DNA from: Streptomyces griseomycini
GTDB lineage: Bacteria > Actinomycetota > Actinomycetes > Streptomycetales > Streptomycetaceae
Direction of reading: 5' to 3'
NCBI RefSeq assembly: GCF_014203535.1
Contig: NZ_JACHJI010000011.1
Coordinates: forward strand, 143,142-207,141
Length of the DNA: 64,000 bases
In this document: piece after piece, positions 36,562-45,205 of the stretch
How positions within the stretch are numbered: position 1 is the stretch's first letter
How the letters are laid out: each line of letters starts with the position of its first letter
Notes under the pieces: generated by a model
What the model was told of the DNA's origin: nothing
Databases searched by the model: none
Seen by the model: the letters and a program-made list of their open reading frames with translations, nothing else
Made by a program: the position numbers and the translations under genes

Positions 36562-37154
36562 TCACCCGCGGCCGCCGAAGGCCGCCGGCGTCCGCTCCAG
36601 CACCGGCAGCGCCCGCACCACCCGTCCGGACCGGATCAGCAGGTCCCACGCGGGCTCGAACTTCTTCCGGCCGCCCGCGTACGCGAGGTGCCGCATCCGC
36701 TCGGGGCGGCCGGGCCGGGCCGCCGAACCCCGCCGGATGCGCGACCAGCGGGAGGAGTCGCGGTAGGCCCGCCGGTAGCCGTCCTCCAGCTGACGTGGCG
36801 TCATCCCCCTGGGCCGGTAGACGACGTGGCGGGTGTCGTACAGGTCCCGGTCCCGGTGCACGATGCGGTTCTCGGACTCCAGCTGCCTCCACGGCCCGGT
36901 CGACGGACACGGCGTCATGATGAGGTGGTGGCCGGGCAGGCGGTCGGTCTCGGCCAGGGCGTCGTCGACGGCCCGGGTGCAGAAGGACCTGCCGCCCTCG
37001 AAGAAGGCGTCCTGGTAGCAGGAGTCGCAGTGGTGCGGGCAACCGCGCGAGACCACGATCGAGTTGGGGACCGGGTAGAGGTGACGCGTGATCAGGTCGC
37101 GGCGCACCGGGGCAGTCCGGCGAGGATGCGGCCGGTGGAGTCGTAGCGGCGGCC
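36562..37154 (-). pseudogene. Decayed B12-binding-type radical SAM protein
   Basis: Reading the minus strand, a family-typical segment RRYDSTGRILAGLP (37154-37111) is followed, in a shifted frame, by RRDLITRHLYPVPNSIVVSR then GCPHHCDSCYQDAFFEGG, which holds an intact CxxxCxxC radical SAM cluster motif. The text then jumps from AETDRLPGHHLIM to TPCPSTGPWRQLESENRIVH, skipping over 100 residues of the barrel. It ends with YDTRHVVYRPRGMTPRQLED and a complete C-terminus. So it has lost its N-terminal half (cobalamin-binding part), carries one frameshift, and has a large internal deletion. The adjoining LysR gene ends 12 bases from its remaining edge. Confidence 0.75.
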
Positions 37155-37166
37155 GGTTCCCCGCGC

Positions 37167-38072
37167 CTACGCCCCCTCCGCCGCCGCGCTGAGCGCGTCC
37201 AGCACCGGCCGGATCAGCGGGTGCTCCTCGGCGCCCCGGCGCACGGCGGCGAAGACCCGGCGGGTCGGCGCCACACCGTCGACCGGGCGGACGACGACGC
37301 CCGCGAGGTCCATGCCGCGCAGCGCCGAGCGGGGCACGAGCGCGACGCCCACGTCCGCCGAGGCGAGGGCGACCACCGCGCGGAAGTCGTCCGAGGAGTG
37401 CTCCATCCGAGGCTGGAAACCGGCGTTCTCGCAGGCCAGGACGACCACGTCGTGGCAGGGGTTGCCGGGGTACGGGCCGATCCACGGGTCCTTGGCCAGT
37501 TCGGCGAGCGGCACCTCGGCGCAGTCGGCCAGCCGGTGGGTGACGGGGACGACCGCGTCGAACGGCTCGGCGTACAGCGGTACGTGGGCCAGCCGCGGGT
37601 CGTCGGCGGGCGGTGCCCCGCGGTACTCGACCGCCACGGCGACGTCGACCTGCCGGTCCAGCACCATCGGCAGGCTGGCGTCGCCCTCGGCGTCCTGGAC
37701 CCGGATGCGGATGCCGGGCGCGGACGCGGCGAGCCGGGCCACCGCGGGCGCGACGACCTCGGCGATGCCGGTCGCGAAGGCGGCGACCGTGACGGTGCCG
37801 GCCGAGCCCGCGCCGTACGCGGCGAGCTCGGCCTCGGCCCGCTCCAGCTGGGCGAGGACCGCGTTGGTGTGGCTGAGCAGGATCTCGCCGGCCGGGGTCA
37901 GCCGTACGCCCTTGGCGCCGCGCTCCACGAGGCGGTGGCCGGTCTCCTGCTCCAGGGCGGTGAGCTGCTGGGAGACGGCCGAGGGGGTGAGGTACAGCGC
38001 GGCGGCGGCCGCCGTGACCGTGCGGTGGTCGGCCACCGCACGGAGGATGTGGAGCCGCCGCGCCTCGATCAT
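37167..38072 (-). CDS. LysR-family transcriptional regulator
   Basis: A 301-residue LysR regulator. The N-terminal winged helix-turn-helix reads LHILRAVADHRTVTAAAAAL followed by LTPSAVSQQLTALEQETG (residues about 7-50), and a periplasmic-binding-protein-like effector domain spans about 90-295. It lies 36 bases downstream of kbl on the same strand, so it may be cotranscribed with tdh-kbl rather than divergent from its target. LysR proteins bind amino acids or other small ligands; regulation of threonine catabolism is plausible but unproven. Confidence 0.92.
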   Translation of the reverse strand: MIEARRLHILRAVADHRTVTAAAAALYLTPSAVSQQLTALEQETGHRLVERGAKGVRLTPAGEILLSHTNAVLAQLERAEAELAAYGAGSAGTVTVAAFATGIAEVVAPAVARLAASAPGIRIRVQDAEGDASLPMVLDRQVDVAVAVEYRGAPPADDPRLAHVPLYAEPFDAVVPVTHRLADCAEVPLAELAKDPWIGPYPGNPCHDVVVLACENAGFQPRMEHSSDDFRAVVALASADVGVALVPRSALRGMDLAGVVVRPVDGVAPTRRVFAAVRRGAEEHPLIRPVLDALSAAAEGA

Positions 38073-38108
38073 GGGACCGATTGTCTCAAACGCCGCGGTG
38101 CGCTCCGC

Positions 38109-39308
38109 TCAGGCGTCGAGCTCCGCACGGGCCGCGACGAAGGCGTCCACCGCGCGGTTCACGTCGTCCGTGGAGTGCGCCGCCGAGAGCTGGACGCGGA
38201 TGCGGGCCTGGCCCTGCGGCACGACCGGGTAGGAGAAGCCGATCACGTACACCCCGCGCTCCAGCAACAGCTCCGCCATGCGGCCGGCGCGGGCCGCGTC
38301 GCCGATCATCACGGGGGCGATGGCGTGGTCGCCGGGGAGGACGTCGAAGCCCTCCTCGGTCATCCGGCGGCGGAACAGGGCGGTGTTCTCGGCGAGCCGG
38401 ACGCGCAGGTCGTCGGCCGACTCCAGCAGGTCGAGGACCTTCAGGGAGGCGGCGGCGATCACCGGGGCCAGCGTGTTGGAGAACAGGTAGGGGCGGGAGC
38501 GCTGGCGCAGCAGGGCGACGATCTCCGCGCGGGCGGCGACGTAGCCGCCGGAGGCGCCGCCCAGCGCCTTGCCCAGGGTGCCGGTGACGATGTCGACGCG
38601 GTCCATGACGCCGTGCAGCTCGGGCGTGCCGCGGCCGCCGGGGCCGACGAAGCCGACGGCGTGCGAGTCGTCAACCATGACCATGGCGCCGTGGCGGTCG
38701 GCGAGGTCGCAGATCTCGCCCAGCGGGGCGACGTAGCCGTCCATGGAGAAGACGCCGTCGGTGACGATCAGCGTGCGGCGCGCGCCGCCCTCGGCGGCCT
38801 CCTTCAGCTGCCGCTCCAGGTCCGCCATGTCGCGGTTGGCGTAGCGGAAGCGGCGGGCCTTGGAGAGCCGGATGCCGTCGATGATCGACGCGTGGTTCAG
38901 CGCGTCGGAGATCACCGCGTCCTCCGGGCCGAGCAGCGTCTCGAACACGCCGCCGTTGGCGTCGAAGCAGGAGGAGTACAGGATCGTGTCCTCCTGGCCG
39001 AGGAACGCCGACAGCCGGGCCTCGAGCTCCTTGTGCACCTCCTGGGTGCCGCAGATGAAGCGCACGGACGCCATGCCGTAGCCCCAGCGGTCCAGGGCCT
39101 CGTGGGCGGCGGCGATCACCTCGGGGTGGTCGGCGAGGCCGAGGTAGTTGTTGGCGCAGAAGTTGAGGACCTCGCCGGGACGGCCGCCGGCGGTGACGTT
39201 CACGGTGGCGGACTGCGGGGTGCCGATGACGCGCTCGGGCTTGTGCAGGCCGGCGGCGCGGATCTCGTCGAGGGTGGCGCGCAGGTCGTCGCGCACGGAG
39301 TCGAACAT
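38109..39308 (-). CDS. kbl: 2-amino-3-ketobutyrate CoA ligase (glycine C-acetyltransferase)
   Basis: A 399-residue PLP enzyme of the alpha-oxoamine synthase family. It splits 2-amino-3-oxobutyrate with CoA into glycine and acetyl-CoA, the second step of threonine degradation. Seen: NFCANNYLGLADHPEVIAAA, YSSCFDANGGVFETLL, VMVDDSHAVGFVGPGGRGTP, and the PLP lysine in VTGTLGKALGGASGGYVAAR. Length matches Kbl. It follows tdh by 40 bases, the standard tdh-kbl pairing. Confidence 0.95.
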   Translation of the reverse strand: MFDSVRDDLRATLDEIRAAGLHKPERVIGTPQSATVNVTAGGRPGEVLNFCANNYLGLADHPEVIAAAHEALDRWGYGMASVRFICGTQEVHKELEARLSAFLGQEDTILYSSCFDANGGVFETLLGPEDAVISDALNHASIIDGIRLSKARRFRYANRDMADLERQLKEAAEGGARRTLIVTDGVFSMDGYVAPLGEICDLADRHGAMVMVDDSHAVGFVGPGGRGTPELHGVMDRVDIVTGTLGKALGGASGGYVAARAEIVALLRQRSRPYLFSNTLAPVIAAASLKVLDLLESADDLRVRLAENTALFRRRMTEEGFDVLPGDHAIAPVMIGDAARAGRMAELLLERGVYVIGFSYPVVPQGQARIRVQLSAAHSTDDVNRAVDAFVAARAELDA

Positions 39309-39348
39309 GGGGGGCTCCCTGAAGGTGCTTGCGGACGAGGGGGAAGGG

Positions 39349-40377
39349 TCAGGCGGTCCAGTCGAGGATGACTTTTCCGCCCTTGCCGCTGGCCGCGTCC
39401 TCGAAGGCGGCCTCGAAGTCGCGGTAGTCGTAGCGGCCGGTGATCACCGGGGCGAGGTCCAGGCCGCCCTCCAGCAGGACCGACATGGCGTACCAGGTCT
39501 CGAACATCTCACGGCCGTAGATGCCCTTGACCGTGATCATCGAGGTGACGATGCGGGCCCAGTCGACCGGGAACTCCTCGGCGGGCAGGCCGAGCATCGC
39601 GATCCGGCCGCCGTGCGTCATGTTGGCGATCATGTCCCGCATGGCCTCGGGGCGGCCGGACATCTCCAGACCGACGTCGAAGCCCTCGCGCAGGCCGAGG
39701 GCGTGCTGGCCGTCGGCGATGGTCGACTCGGCGACGTTCAGCGCCAGGGTCGCCCCGATCTTGCGGGCGAGCTCCAGGCGCTCCTCGCTGACGTCGGTGA
39801 TCACGACGTTGCGCGCACCGGCGTGCCGGGCCACGGCGGCGGCCATCAGGCCGATCGGGCCGGCCCCCGTGATCAGGACGTCCTCGCCGACGAGCGGGAA
39901 GGACAGGGCGGTGTGCACGGCGTTGCCGAACGGGTCGAAGATCGCGGCGACGTCGAGGTCGACGGGGACGCGGTGCACCCAGACGTTGCCGGCGGGGAGC
40001 ACGACGTACTCGGCGAAGGCGCCGTCGCGGCCGACGCCGAGCCCCACCGTGGCCCGGCACAGGTGGCGGCGTCCGGCCAGGCAGTTGCGGCACTTGCCGC
40101 ACACCAGGTGTCCTTCGCCGCTGACCCGGTCACCGGTCCTGACGTCGGTGACGTCCCGGCCGGTCTCGACGACCTCGCCGACGAACTCGTGGCCGACGAC
40201 CAGCGGGGTGGTGATCGCCTGCCGGGCCCAGCCGTCCCAGGCCCGGATGTGCAGGTCGGTGCCGCAGACACCGGTGCGCAGCACCTTGATCAGCACGTCG
40301 CCGGGTCCGACGGCGGGCTCCGGGACGTCCGCGAGCCACAGCCCGGGCTCCGCCTTCTGCTTGACCAGCGCCTTCAA
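39349..40377 (-). CDS. tdh: L-threonine 3-dehydrogenase
   Basis: A 342-residue zinc-dependent, NAD-linked alcohol dehydrogenase-type enzyme that oxidises L-threonine to 2-amino-3-oxobutyrate. Catalytic zinc ligands are in GVCGTDLHI and GHEFVGEV; structural zinc cysteines are in VCGKCRNCLAGRRHLC; the NAD fold is LITGAGPIGLMAAAVARHAG. The start is unusual: a TTG (KALVKQKAEPGLW) with CAGGAG eight bases upstream. It fits the family N-terminus exactly, while the open frame further upstream is not conserved. It forms an operon with kbl. Confidence 0.94.
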   Translation of the reverse strand: MKALVKQKAEPGLWLADVPEPAVGPGDVLIKVLRTGVCGTDLHIRAWDGWARQAITTPLVVGHEFVGEVVETGRDVTDVRTGDRVSGEGHLVCGKCRNCLAGRRHLCRATVGLGVGRDGAFAEYVVLPAGNVWVHRVPVDLDVAAIFDPFGNAVHTALSFPLVGEDVLITGAGPIGLMAAAVARHAGARNVVITDVSEERLELARKIGATLALNVAESTIADGQHALGLREGFDVGLEMSGRPEAMRDMIANMTHGGRIAMLGLPAEEFPVDWARIVTSMITVKGIYGREMFETWYAMSVLLEGGLDLAPVITGRYDYRDFEAAFEDAASGKGGKVILDWTA

Positions 40378-40580
40378 CGCTACGGCTCCTGAGGGTGAGT
40401 CCCGGTGCCGGGGCATGCCGAAGGGGCCCCGGTCCGGGAAGGGAGTGGAATCGCACTGCAATCTGCCGCACACCACCCTCACCGGTCCATCGAGGATTTC
40501 TTAAGCGCGGCCACAGCTTTCCTTCACGCCGTCACCCGTCCTCCCCTCACGGCGTCACCCGTCCGGCCGCGCCGCCCGGC

Positions 40581-41153
40581 TCACCGGGGCAGCCCGTCGT
40601 CCCGGCGCTCCAGCCGTACGACGAGATCCGCGGCCCGCTCCTTGATGGCCGCGAGCCCCGGCTGCCCCCAGGCCCTGGCCCGGACGTCGGTGACCGAGAC
40701 GGTGCCGAGCACCATGCCGGTGCTGTCGATGAGCGGCGCGCCCAGGTAGGAGCGGATGCCGAACTCGTCCACGACCGGGTTGCCCGCGAACCGCGGATAG
40801 TCGCTCACGTCCTCCAGGACCAGCGCCTTGCGCCGGGCCACCACGTGGGGGCAGAAGCCGTGGTCGCGGGGCAGCGCCCGGCCGAGCAGGGCACCGGTGC
40901 CGTCACCGCGCACGACCGGTGCGACGGCCGGGGTGCGCAGACCGGCGAAGAACTGCCCGTGCTCGCCGAGGAAGTTGACCATGGCGTACGGCGCCCCCGT
41001 GAGCTCGGCGAGGCCGTACGCGAAGGCGTCCAGCTCGGGCTCGGGACGGTCTCCCAGTCCCAGTCCGCGGAGCCTGAGGGTGCGTGCCGGGGCCTCCTTG
41101 TCCTCGGGGGTGAGCAGCAGACGACCGGCCGGGCGCGGCGGGTCGTAGCTCAT
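40581..41153 (-). CDS. GAF-domain protein appended to the conservon
   Basis: A 190-residue cytosolic protein with one GAF domain (about residues 40-185): ELTGAPYAMVNFLGEHGQFF, RDHGFCPHVVARRKALVLED, and IRSYLGAPLIDSTGMVLGTV. GAF domains sense small ligands or redox. No output domain is attached, so it could modulate CvnA or another partner. The gene follows cvnD by 59 bases on the same strand, continuing the cvnABCD order. The Cys in GFCPHVV is a candidate ligand or redox residue. Confidence 0.87.
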   Translation of the reverse strand: MSYDPPRPAGRLLLTPEDKEAPARTLRLRGLGLGDRPEPELDAFAYGLAELTGAPYAMVNFLGEHGQFFAGLRTPAVAPVVRGDGTGALLGRALPRDHGFCPHVVARRKALVLEDVSDYPRFAGNPVVDEFGIRSYLGAPLIDSTGMVLGTVSVTDVRARAWGQPGLAAIKERAADLVVRLERRDDGLPR

Positions 41154-41212
41154 GGGCGGGCTCCCGGGGTACGGGCGAAGATCATGTACGGGCTCCGTGA
41201 GGTGTGCGGGGG

Positions 41213-41836
41213 TCACATGTGGGCGCCGTACCCCGTCGTGGGGGCCGGGGCGTGGGAGATGAGGTACCGGACCAGGGTCAGCAGGGTCTGGACGCCGGAG
41301 CTGGAGATCCGGGCGTCGCAGCACACCACGGGGACCTCCTCGGGGAGGTCGAGGGCGGCGCGCACCTCCCCGGGGTCGTAGCGGAAGGCGCCGTCGAACT
41401 CGTTGACGGCGACGATGAAGCCGAGCCCGCGCTGCTCGAAGAAGTCGACCGCGGCGAAGCACTCCTCCAGTCGCCGGGTGTCGGTGAGGATGACCGCACC
41501 GAGCGCGCCCTCGCAGAGTTCGTCCCACATGAACCAGAACCGCTCCTGGCCCGGAGTGCCGAACAGGTACAGCACGTGCTCCGCGTCGAGGGTGATGCGG
41601 CCGAAGTCCATGGCCACGGTCGTCTCGACCTTGTTCTCGATGCCGTCGAGGTTGTCGGTGCCGGCGCTGACCGTGGTGAGGAGTTCCTCGGTGCTGAGCG
41701 GCGCGATCTCGCTGACCGCACCGACGAAGGTCGTCTTGCCCACGCCGAACCCGCCCGCCACGAGGATCTTGAGTGCCGTGGGGAACGGTTCGGTGCCGGC
41801 GCCGTCGACGCGGTCAGAGCTGTCGTCGTAGTCCAT
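41213..41836 (-). CDS. cvnD: Conservon GTPase, CvnD
   Basis: A 207-residue small GTP-binding protein of the Streptomyces conservon type, related to eukaryotic Ras-like and MglA GTPases. The P-loop is AGGFGVGKTTFVGAVSE; switch II contains LYLFGTPGQERFWFMW; VAVNEFDG stands at the NKxD position (NEFD). CvnD works with CvnA, CvnB and CvnC at the membrane as a G-protein-like signalling complex. It starts within the last 23 bases of cvnC, so translation is coupled. Confidence 0.93.
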   Translation of the reverse strand: MDYDDSSDRVDGAGTEPFPTALKILVAGGFGVGKTTFVGAVSEIAPLSTEELLTTVSAGTDNLDGIENKVETTVAMDFGRITLDAEHVLYLFGTPGQERFWFMWDELCEGALGAVILTDTRRLEECFAAVDFFEQRGLGFIVAVNEFDGAFRYDPGEVRAALDLPEEVPVVCCDARISSSGVQTLLTLVRYLISHAPAPTTGYGAHM

Positions 41837-42185
41837 CGAGCACTGCCTCCAGAAGGGCCCGGTCCGTCGGGGTGTGGTGGAACGCGGGGGGTTCGTCGGT
41901 CAGCGCCCCGCAGTCGACGAGGTCCGCCAGCAGCACCTTGGTGACGGCCACCGGCAGCCTGAGGTGGGCGGCGACCTCGGCGACCGGGACGGGGGCGCGG
42001 CACAGGTCGAGCGCCTGCGCGTGTTCGGGGCCGAGGTAGCCGAGGGGTGTGGTGCCGGTGGCTCTCACCTGCGACATGAGGTCGAGCGCGACGGTGGGCC
42101 GGGTGCGGCCGTTGCTGACCGTGAAAGGGCGCACCAGTCGACCGGCCGCGTCGTCGAGCCAGGGTTCGTCGCCGGCCGCCGTCAC
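41814..42185 (-). CDS. cvnC: Conservon DUF742 protein, CvnC
   Basis: A 123-residue DUF742 protein: WLDDAAGRLVRPFTVSNGRT, LGYLGPEHAQALDLCRAPVP, VAEVAAHLRLPVAVTKVLLA. The fold is winged-helix-like; in conservons it binds CvnD and CvnA. The GTG start at 42185 is chosen over a TTG six bases earlier because GAGG stands eight bases before the GTG but only two before the TTG. The GTG is two bases after the cvnB stop, and the end overlaps cvnD by 23 bases. Confidence 0.92.
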   Translation of the reverse strand: MTAAGDEPWLDDAAGRLVRPFTVSNGRTRPTVALDLMSQVRATGTTPLGYLGPEHAQALDLCRAPVPVAEVAAHLRLPVAVTKVLLADLVDCGALTDEPPAFHHTPTDRALLEAVLDGLRRQL

Positions 42186-42187
42186 GT

Positions 42188-42622
42188 TCAAGGCCTCATC
42201 GCCGGGGGTTCGGCGGCCGGCTGCCGGGGGGCGGTCATCAGGTACGGCCGGACGCTCTTGACCAGCATCGCCATCTCGTAGCCGAGCACCGCCGCGTCGG
42301 CCTCGCGGCCGGCCAGCACGGCGAGGCAGGTGCCGGAGCCGGCGGTGGTGACGAACAGCAGCGTCGAGTCGAGCTCGACGACGACCTGGCGGACGTCGCC
42401 GCCGTCGCCGAAGCGGATGCCGGCGCTGCGGCCGAGGGAGTACAGGCCGGACGCCAGGGCGGCCATGTGGTCGGCGCTGTCCGCGTCGAGGCCGTGCACG
42501 GACTTCACCAGTCCGTCGCAGGAGAGCAGTACGGCGCTGCTGGTGTGCGGTACGCGTTGCACGAGGCCGCTCATCAGCCAGTCGAGATCGGATACATGGG
42601 CGGTCGGCGCATCGCTCGCCAT
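42188..42622 (-). CDS. cvnB: Conservon roadblock/LC7 protein, CvnB
   Basis: A 144-residue roadblock/LC7-domain protein: LDWLMSGLVQRVPHTSSAVL, LLSCDGLVKSVHGLDADSAD, and GYEMAMLVKSVRPYLM. Roadblock proteins act as GTPase regulators or scaffolds; in conservons CvnB sits between the kinase-like CvnA and the GTPase CvnD. The ATG of MASDAPTAH is 80 bases after cvnA. The coding end abuts cvnC. Confidence 0.93.
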   Translation of the reverse strand: MASDAPTAHVSDLDWLMSGLVQRVPHTSSAVLLSCDGLVKSVHGLDADSADHMAALASGLYSLGRSAGIRFGDGGDVRQVVVELDSTLLFVTTAGSGTCLAVLAGREADAAVLGYEMAMLVKSVRPYLMTAPRQPAAEPPAMRP

Positions 42623-42702
42623 GGTGGATCGACTCCTTGGGGTACGAAGGTCTGCGGGAGCGCTGGGCATGGGGGTGGGGGTCGGGGTGGAGAGGGGCGT
42701 GG

Positions 42703-44760
42703 TCATCCGGCGGGGGCGCTCCCGTCGTGCCGGACGGTGCGGTCGGGGTGGTCGGTGCGGGGTGCGGGCAGCGCCGGCCCGGTGCCGTCGGGCGCGGGGC
42801 GCTCGCCCGCGGGGCGGGCGGGGTCCGCGTGGCCGCGCTCCAGCTGCTGCTGGGACTCCGCGAGGCCGAACCCCCGTTGGAAGGCCGCCATCAGGTCGGG
42901 GTCGTGACCGGCGACGTGTTCGGTGTCCTGGCGGGGTGCGGGGGCGTCGCGGAGCTGGGGCGCGATGTGCTCCTGGGCGCGGCGGCGGGGCAGCCGGGGC
43001 CTGCCCATCGTGCCGCGCACCGTGCCGGTGCGCGGGGTGAGGGGAGTGGTCCCGTTCTCCGCGTGGTCGTGCCGGTCGTCGTGGTGGACGCCGGCCACGG
43101 CCTCGGCCGGGTCGGCCCGTACCGCGCGGGCTCCCCGCACGGGCAGCGGCGGGGCGACCGCGCCGCGCTGCGGCGGGGTGGCCGGAGGCGTCACGGGCGT
43201 GGGGGGCACCAGGGGACCCGGCACCGGTCCGCCGCCGTGCGCGGTCCCCGGCGCCGGCGCGTCCCCGGGTGAGGGGGCGAACGGCAGGTGACGGGCCGGC
43301 GGAAGCCCGTCGGTGCCGCCGTCGTGCGGCTGCCGGGCCGCGCCCTGTCCGCCGCCGGCGGCTCCCGGCTCCGTACCGAGCAGTGCCTGCGGCACCACGA
43401 GCACGGCCTGGACCCCGCCGTAGATGTTGGTCCGGAGGCGGACGTGGATGCCGTGCCGCCTGGCGAGCTGCGAGACCACGAACAGACCGATGCGGCCGTC
43501 GGCCAGCAGGCTGGCGACATTGACCTGGTCGGGGTCGGCGAGCAGGGCGTTCATCCGGTCCTGTTCGCCGACCGGCATGCCGAGCCCGCGGTCCTCGACC
43601 TCGACGGCGAGCCCGGAGGTGACGAGGTCGGCCCGCAGCAGCACCTGGGTGTGGGGGGCGGAGAACACCGTGGCGTTCTCGACGAGTTCGGCGAGCAGGT
43701 GGATGACGTCGGCGACGGCGTGCCCGCGCAGGGTGCCGTCGATCGGCGGTACGAGCTTGACCCGGGAGTACTGCTCGACCTCGGCGATGGCCGAGCGCAG
43801 CACCTCCGTCATGGGGACCGGGTTGCTCCACTGCCGCCGGGAGACGGCCCCGCCGAGCACGGCGAGGTTCTCGGCGTGGCGGCGGATGCGGGTGGCGAGG
43901 TGGTCGACGTGGAAGAGGCCCTTGAGCAGGTCGGGGTCCTCGATCTCGTTCTCCAGCTCGTCGAGGATCGAGATCTCCCGGTGCACCAGGGACTGCAGGC
44001 GCCGGGCGAGGTTGACGAACACCTCGAGCTTCTGTTCGCTGCCCGCCTGGCTGGAGAGCCGGGACGCCTGCACGACGGCGGTGACGGCACCCTCGTGCGC
44101 GCGGGCGAGGTCGGCGGCGAGCAGGTCGAAGTCGTCGGCGTCCGCGGCCGGTCCCCCTTGCTGCCGGTGCGGGGGCGGGCCCTCGCCACGGCGCAGCGTC
44201 TCGACGAGGGCGCGCAGGTCGGCCTCGCGCCGGGCGGTGCTCCGGCGCAGGGTGTCGATGCGGTCGTGCACGGACCGGGCGGCGCGGTCGGCGGCCACGG
44301 CGGCGATGACGATGCCGGCGAGCGTCACCGACGTCGCGCCGCCGAGCACGCCCCACAGGGTGGGGCTCGGCCGCGCCCCGGTCGAGCGGACGGTGAACAG
44401 CACGGCCGCACAGGCGCCGAGGGCCACCGCGACGGGCGGGAGGACGGCGAGACGCAGCAGTTGTGACCGTATGTGCGTCTCGGGCAGCGCGGGAGCGGTC
44501 CGGGCGGACGGCCGCCCGTGCCGTCCGCCCTCGCGCCGGTCCGGGCGGACGGCCGGGGCACGGAGGTCGGGCACCGGCTCCCCCGGACCGGTCCGTCGGT
44601 CCTGGGTCCCGGGGGAGCGGACGGCGGTGCGGCCGGGCTCGCGGGCCGCGACCGTGGTGCCGGTGGACGCCTGCGCACCGGTCGTGCCCGGGACGTCCGC
44701 CGGGCCCTGGTGGCGGGGCCCGTCGCCCCGTCGGCTCCCTCGTCCGCCTTGTGCCTGCAC
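42703..44760 (-). CDS. cvnA: Conservon sensor histidine kinase-like protein, CvnA
   Basis: A 685-residue membrane protein. A disordered N-terminus (1-95) precedes two membrane helices (LLRLAVLPPVAVALGACAAV near residue 105 and GVLGGATSVTLAGIVIAAVA near 140). A dimerisation-type helical region (about 185-300) with LVHREISILDELENEIEDPD leads to an ATPase domain with the N-box HLLAELVENATVFSAPHTQV and G-box VEDRGLGMP. The C-terminal 230 residues are Pro/Gly/Ala-rich and disordered. There is no extracytoplasmic loop of size, so sensing may be within the membrane or through partners. GTG start with GGGAGCGGGGA upstream; first gene of the cvnABCD-GAF run. Confidence 0.92.
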   Translation of the reverse strand: MQAQGGRGSRRGDGPRHQGPADVPGTTGAQASTGTTVAAREPGRTAVRSPGTQDRRTGPGEPVPDLRAPAVRPDRREGGRHGRPSARTAPALPETHIRSQLLRLAVLPPVAVALGACAAVLFTVRSTGARPSPTLWGVLGGATSVTLAGIVIAAVAADRAARSVHDRIDTLRRSTARREADLRALVETLRRGEGPPPHRQQGGPAADADDFDLLAADLARAHEGAVTAVVQASRLSSQAGSEQKLEVFVNLARRLQSLVHREISILDELENEIEDPDLLKGLFHVDHLATRIRRHAENLAVLGGAVSRRQWSNPVPMTEVLRSAIAEVEQYSRVKLVPPIDGTLRGHAVADVIHLLAELVENATVFSAPHTQVLLRADLVTSGLAVEVEDRGLGMPVGEQDRMNALLADPDQVNVASLLADGRIGLFVVSQLARRHGIHVRLRTNIYGGVQAVLVVPQALLGTEPGAAGGGQGAARQPHDGGTDGLPPARHLPFAPSPGDAPAPGTAHGGGPVPGPLVPPTPVTPPATPPQRGAVAPPLPVRGARAVRADPAEAVAGVHHDDRHDHAENGTTPLTPRTGTVRGTMGRPRLPRRRAQEHIAPQLRDAPAPRQDTEHVAGHDPDLMAAFQRGFGLAESQQQLERGHADPARPAGERPAPDGTGPALPAPRTDHPDRTVRHDGSAPAG

Positions 44761-45205
44761 GTACCCGTCCCCGCTCCCTGGTCCGACCTGATCGACACCG
44801 GTCGACGCGGCCCGGCTGCGCGGTGCGCCCGTCGATCCGAGTCGTCAGCGGTGTCGCCGTACCGGTCGGGAGAGCCTGGGCAGGCCGAGGGTGTCGGCCA
44901 TGCGTCGCCCGACCGACACTCACCGTAGTCGCCAGCGCATCATGTGCGGTGGGCAGTTGACAAACTCATGCGGACAGCATCCCGCTCTGGTATGAGGTTT
45001 CGTACGACAGCCCGATAACCCTCACGAACCCAGGGCCACACATGGAAAGAGAACGATCCCACCTGGTCACAAGCGGTCATGCGGGAAGTGCGGCGACCGG
45101 GGAACCCCGGCCCTCCGGCCGCCGTCGTCCGCACCCCGTCGGCCCCCGACCGCCCCTCCGCACCCCCTCGGAGACCGCGGACTCCCCCACCCCTCGGCCA
45201 GAACA
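44761..45205. other. Gene-free region between cvnA and the sbnB relic
   Basis: These 445 bases must hold the cvnA promoter. A candidate TTGTCA (minus strand, near 44955) has no convincing -10 partner. An 89-codon minus-strand frame (44940-45209) contains no family motif and its ATG lacks a binding site; I do not call it. The base composition is less extreme than in coding parts. Confidence 0.5.

Noticed and set aside
37221..39371. A 716-codon plus-strand frame opposite lysR and kbl
   Set aside because: Antisense shadow of two well-supported genes; low-complexity composition and no binding site or motif.
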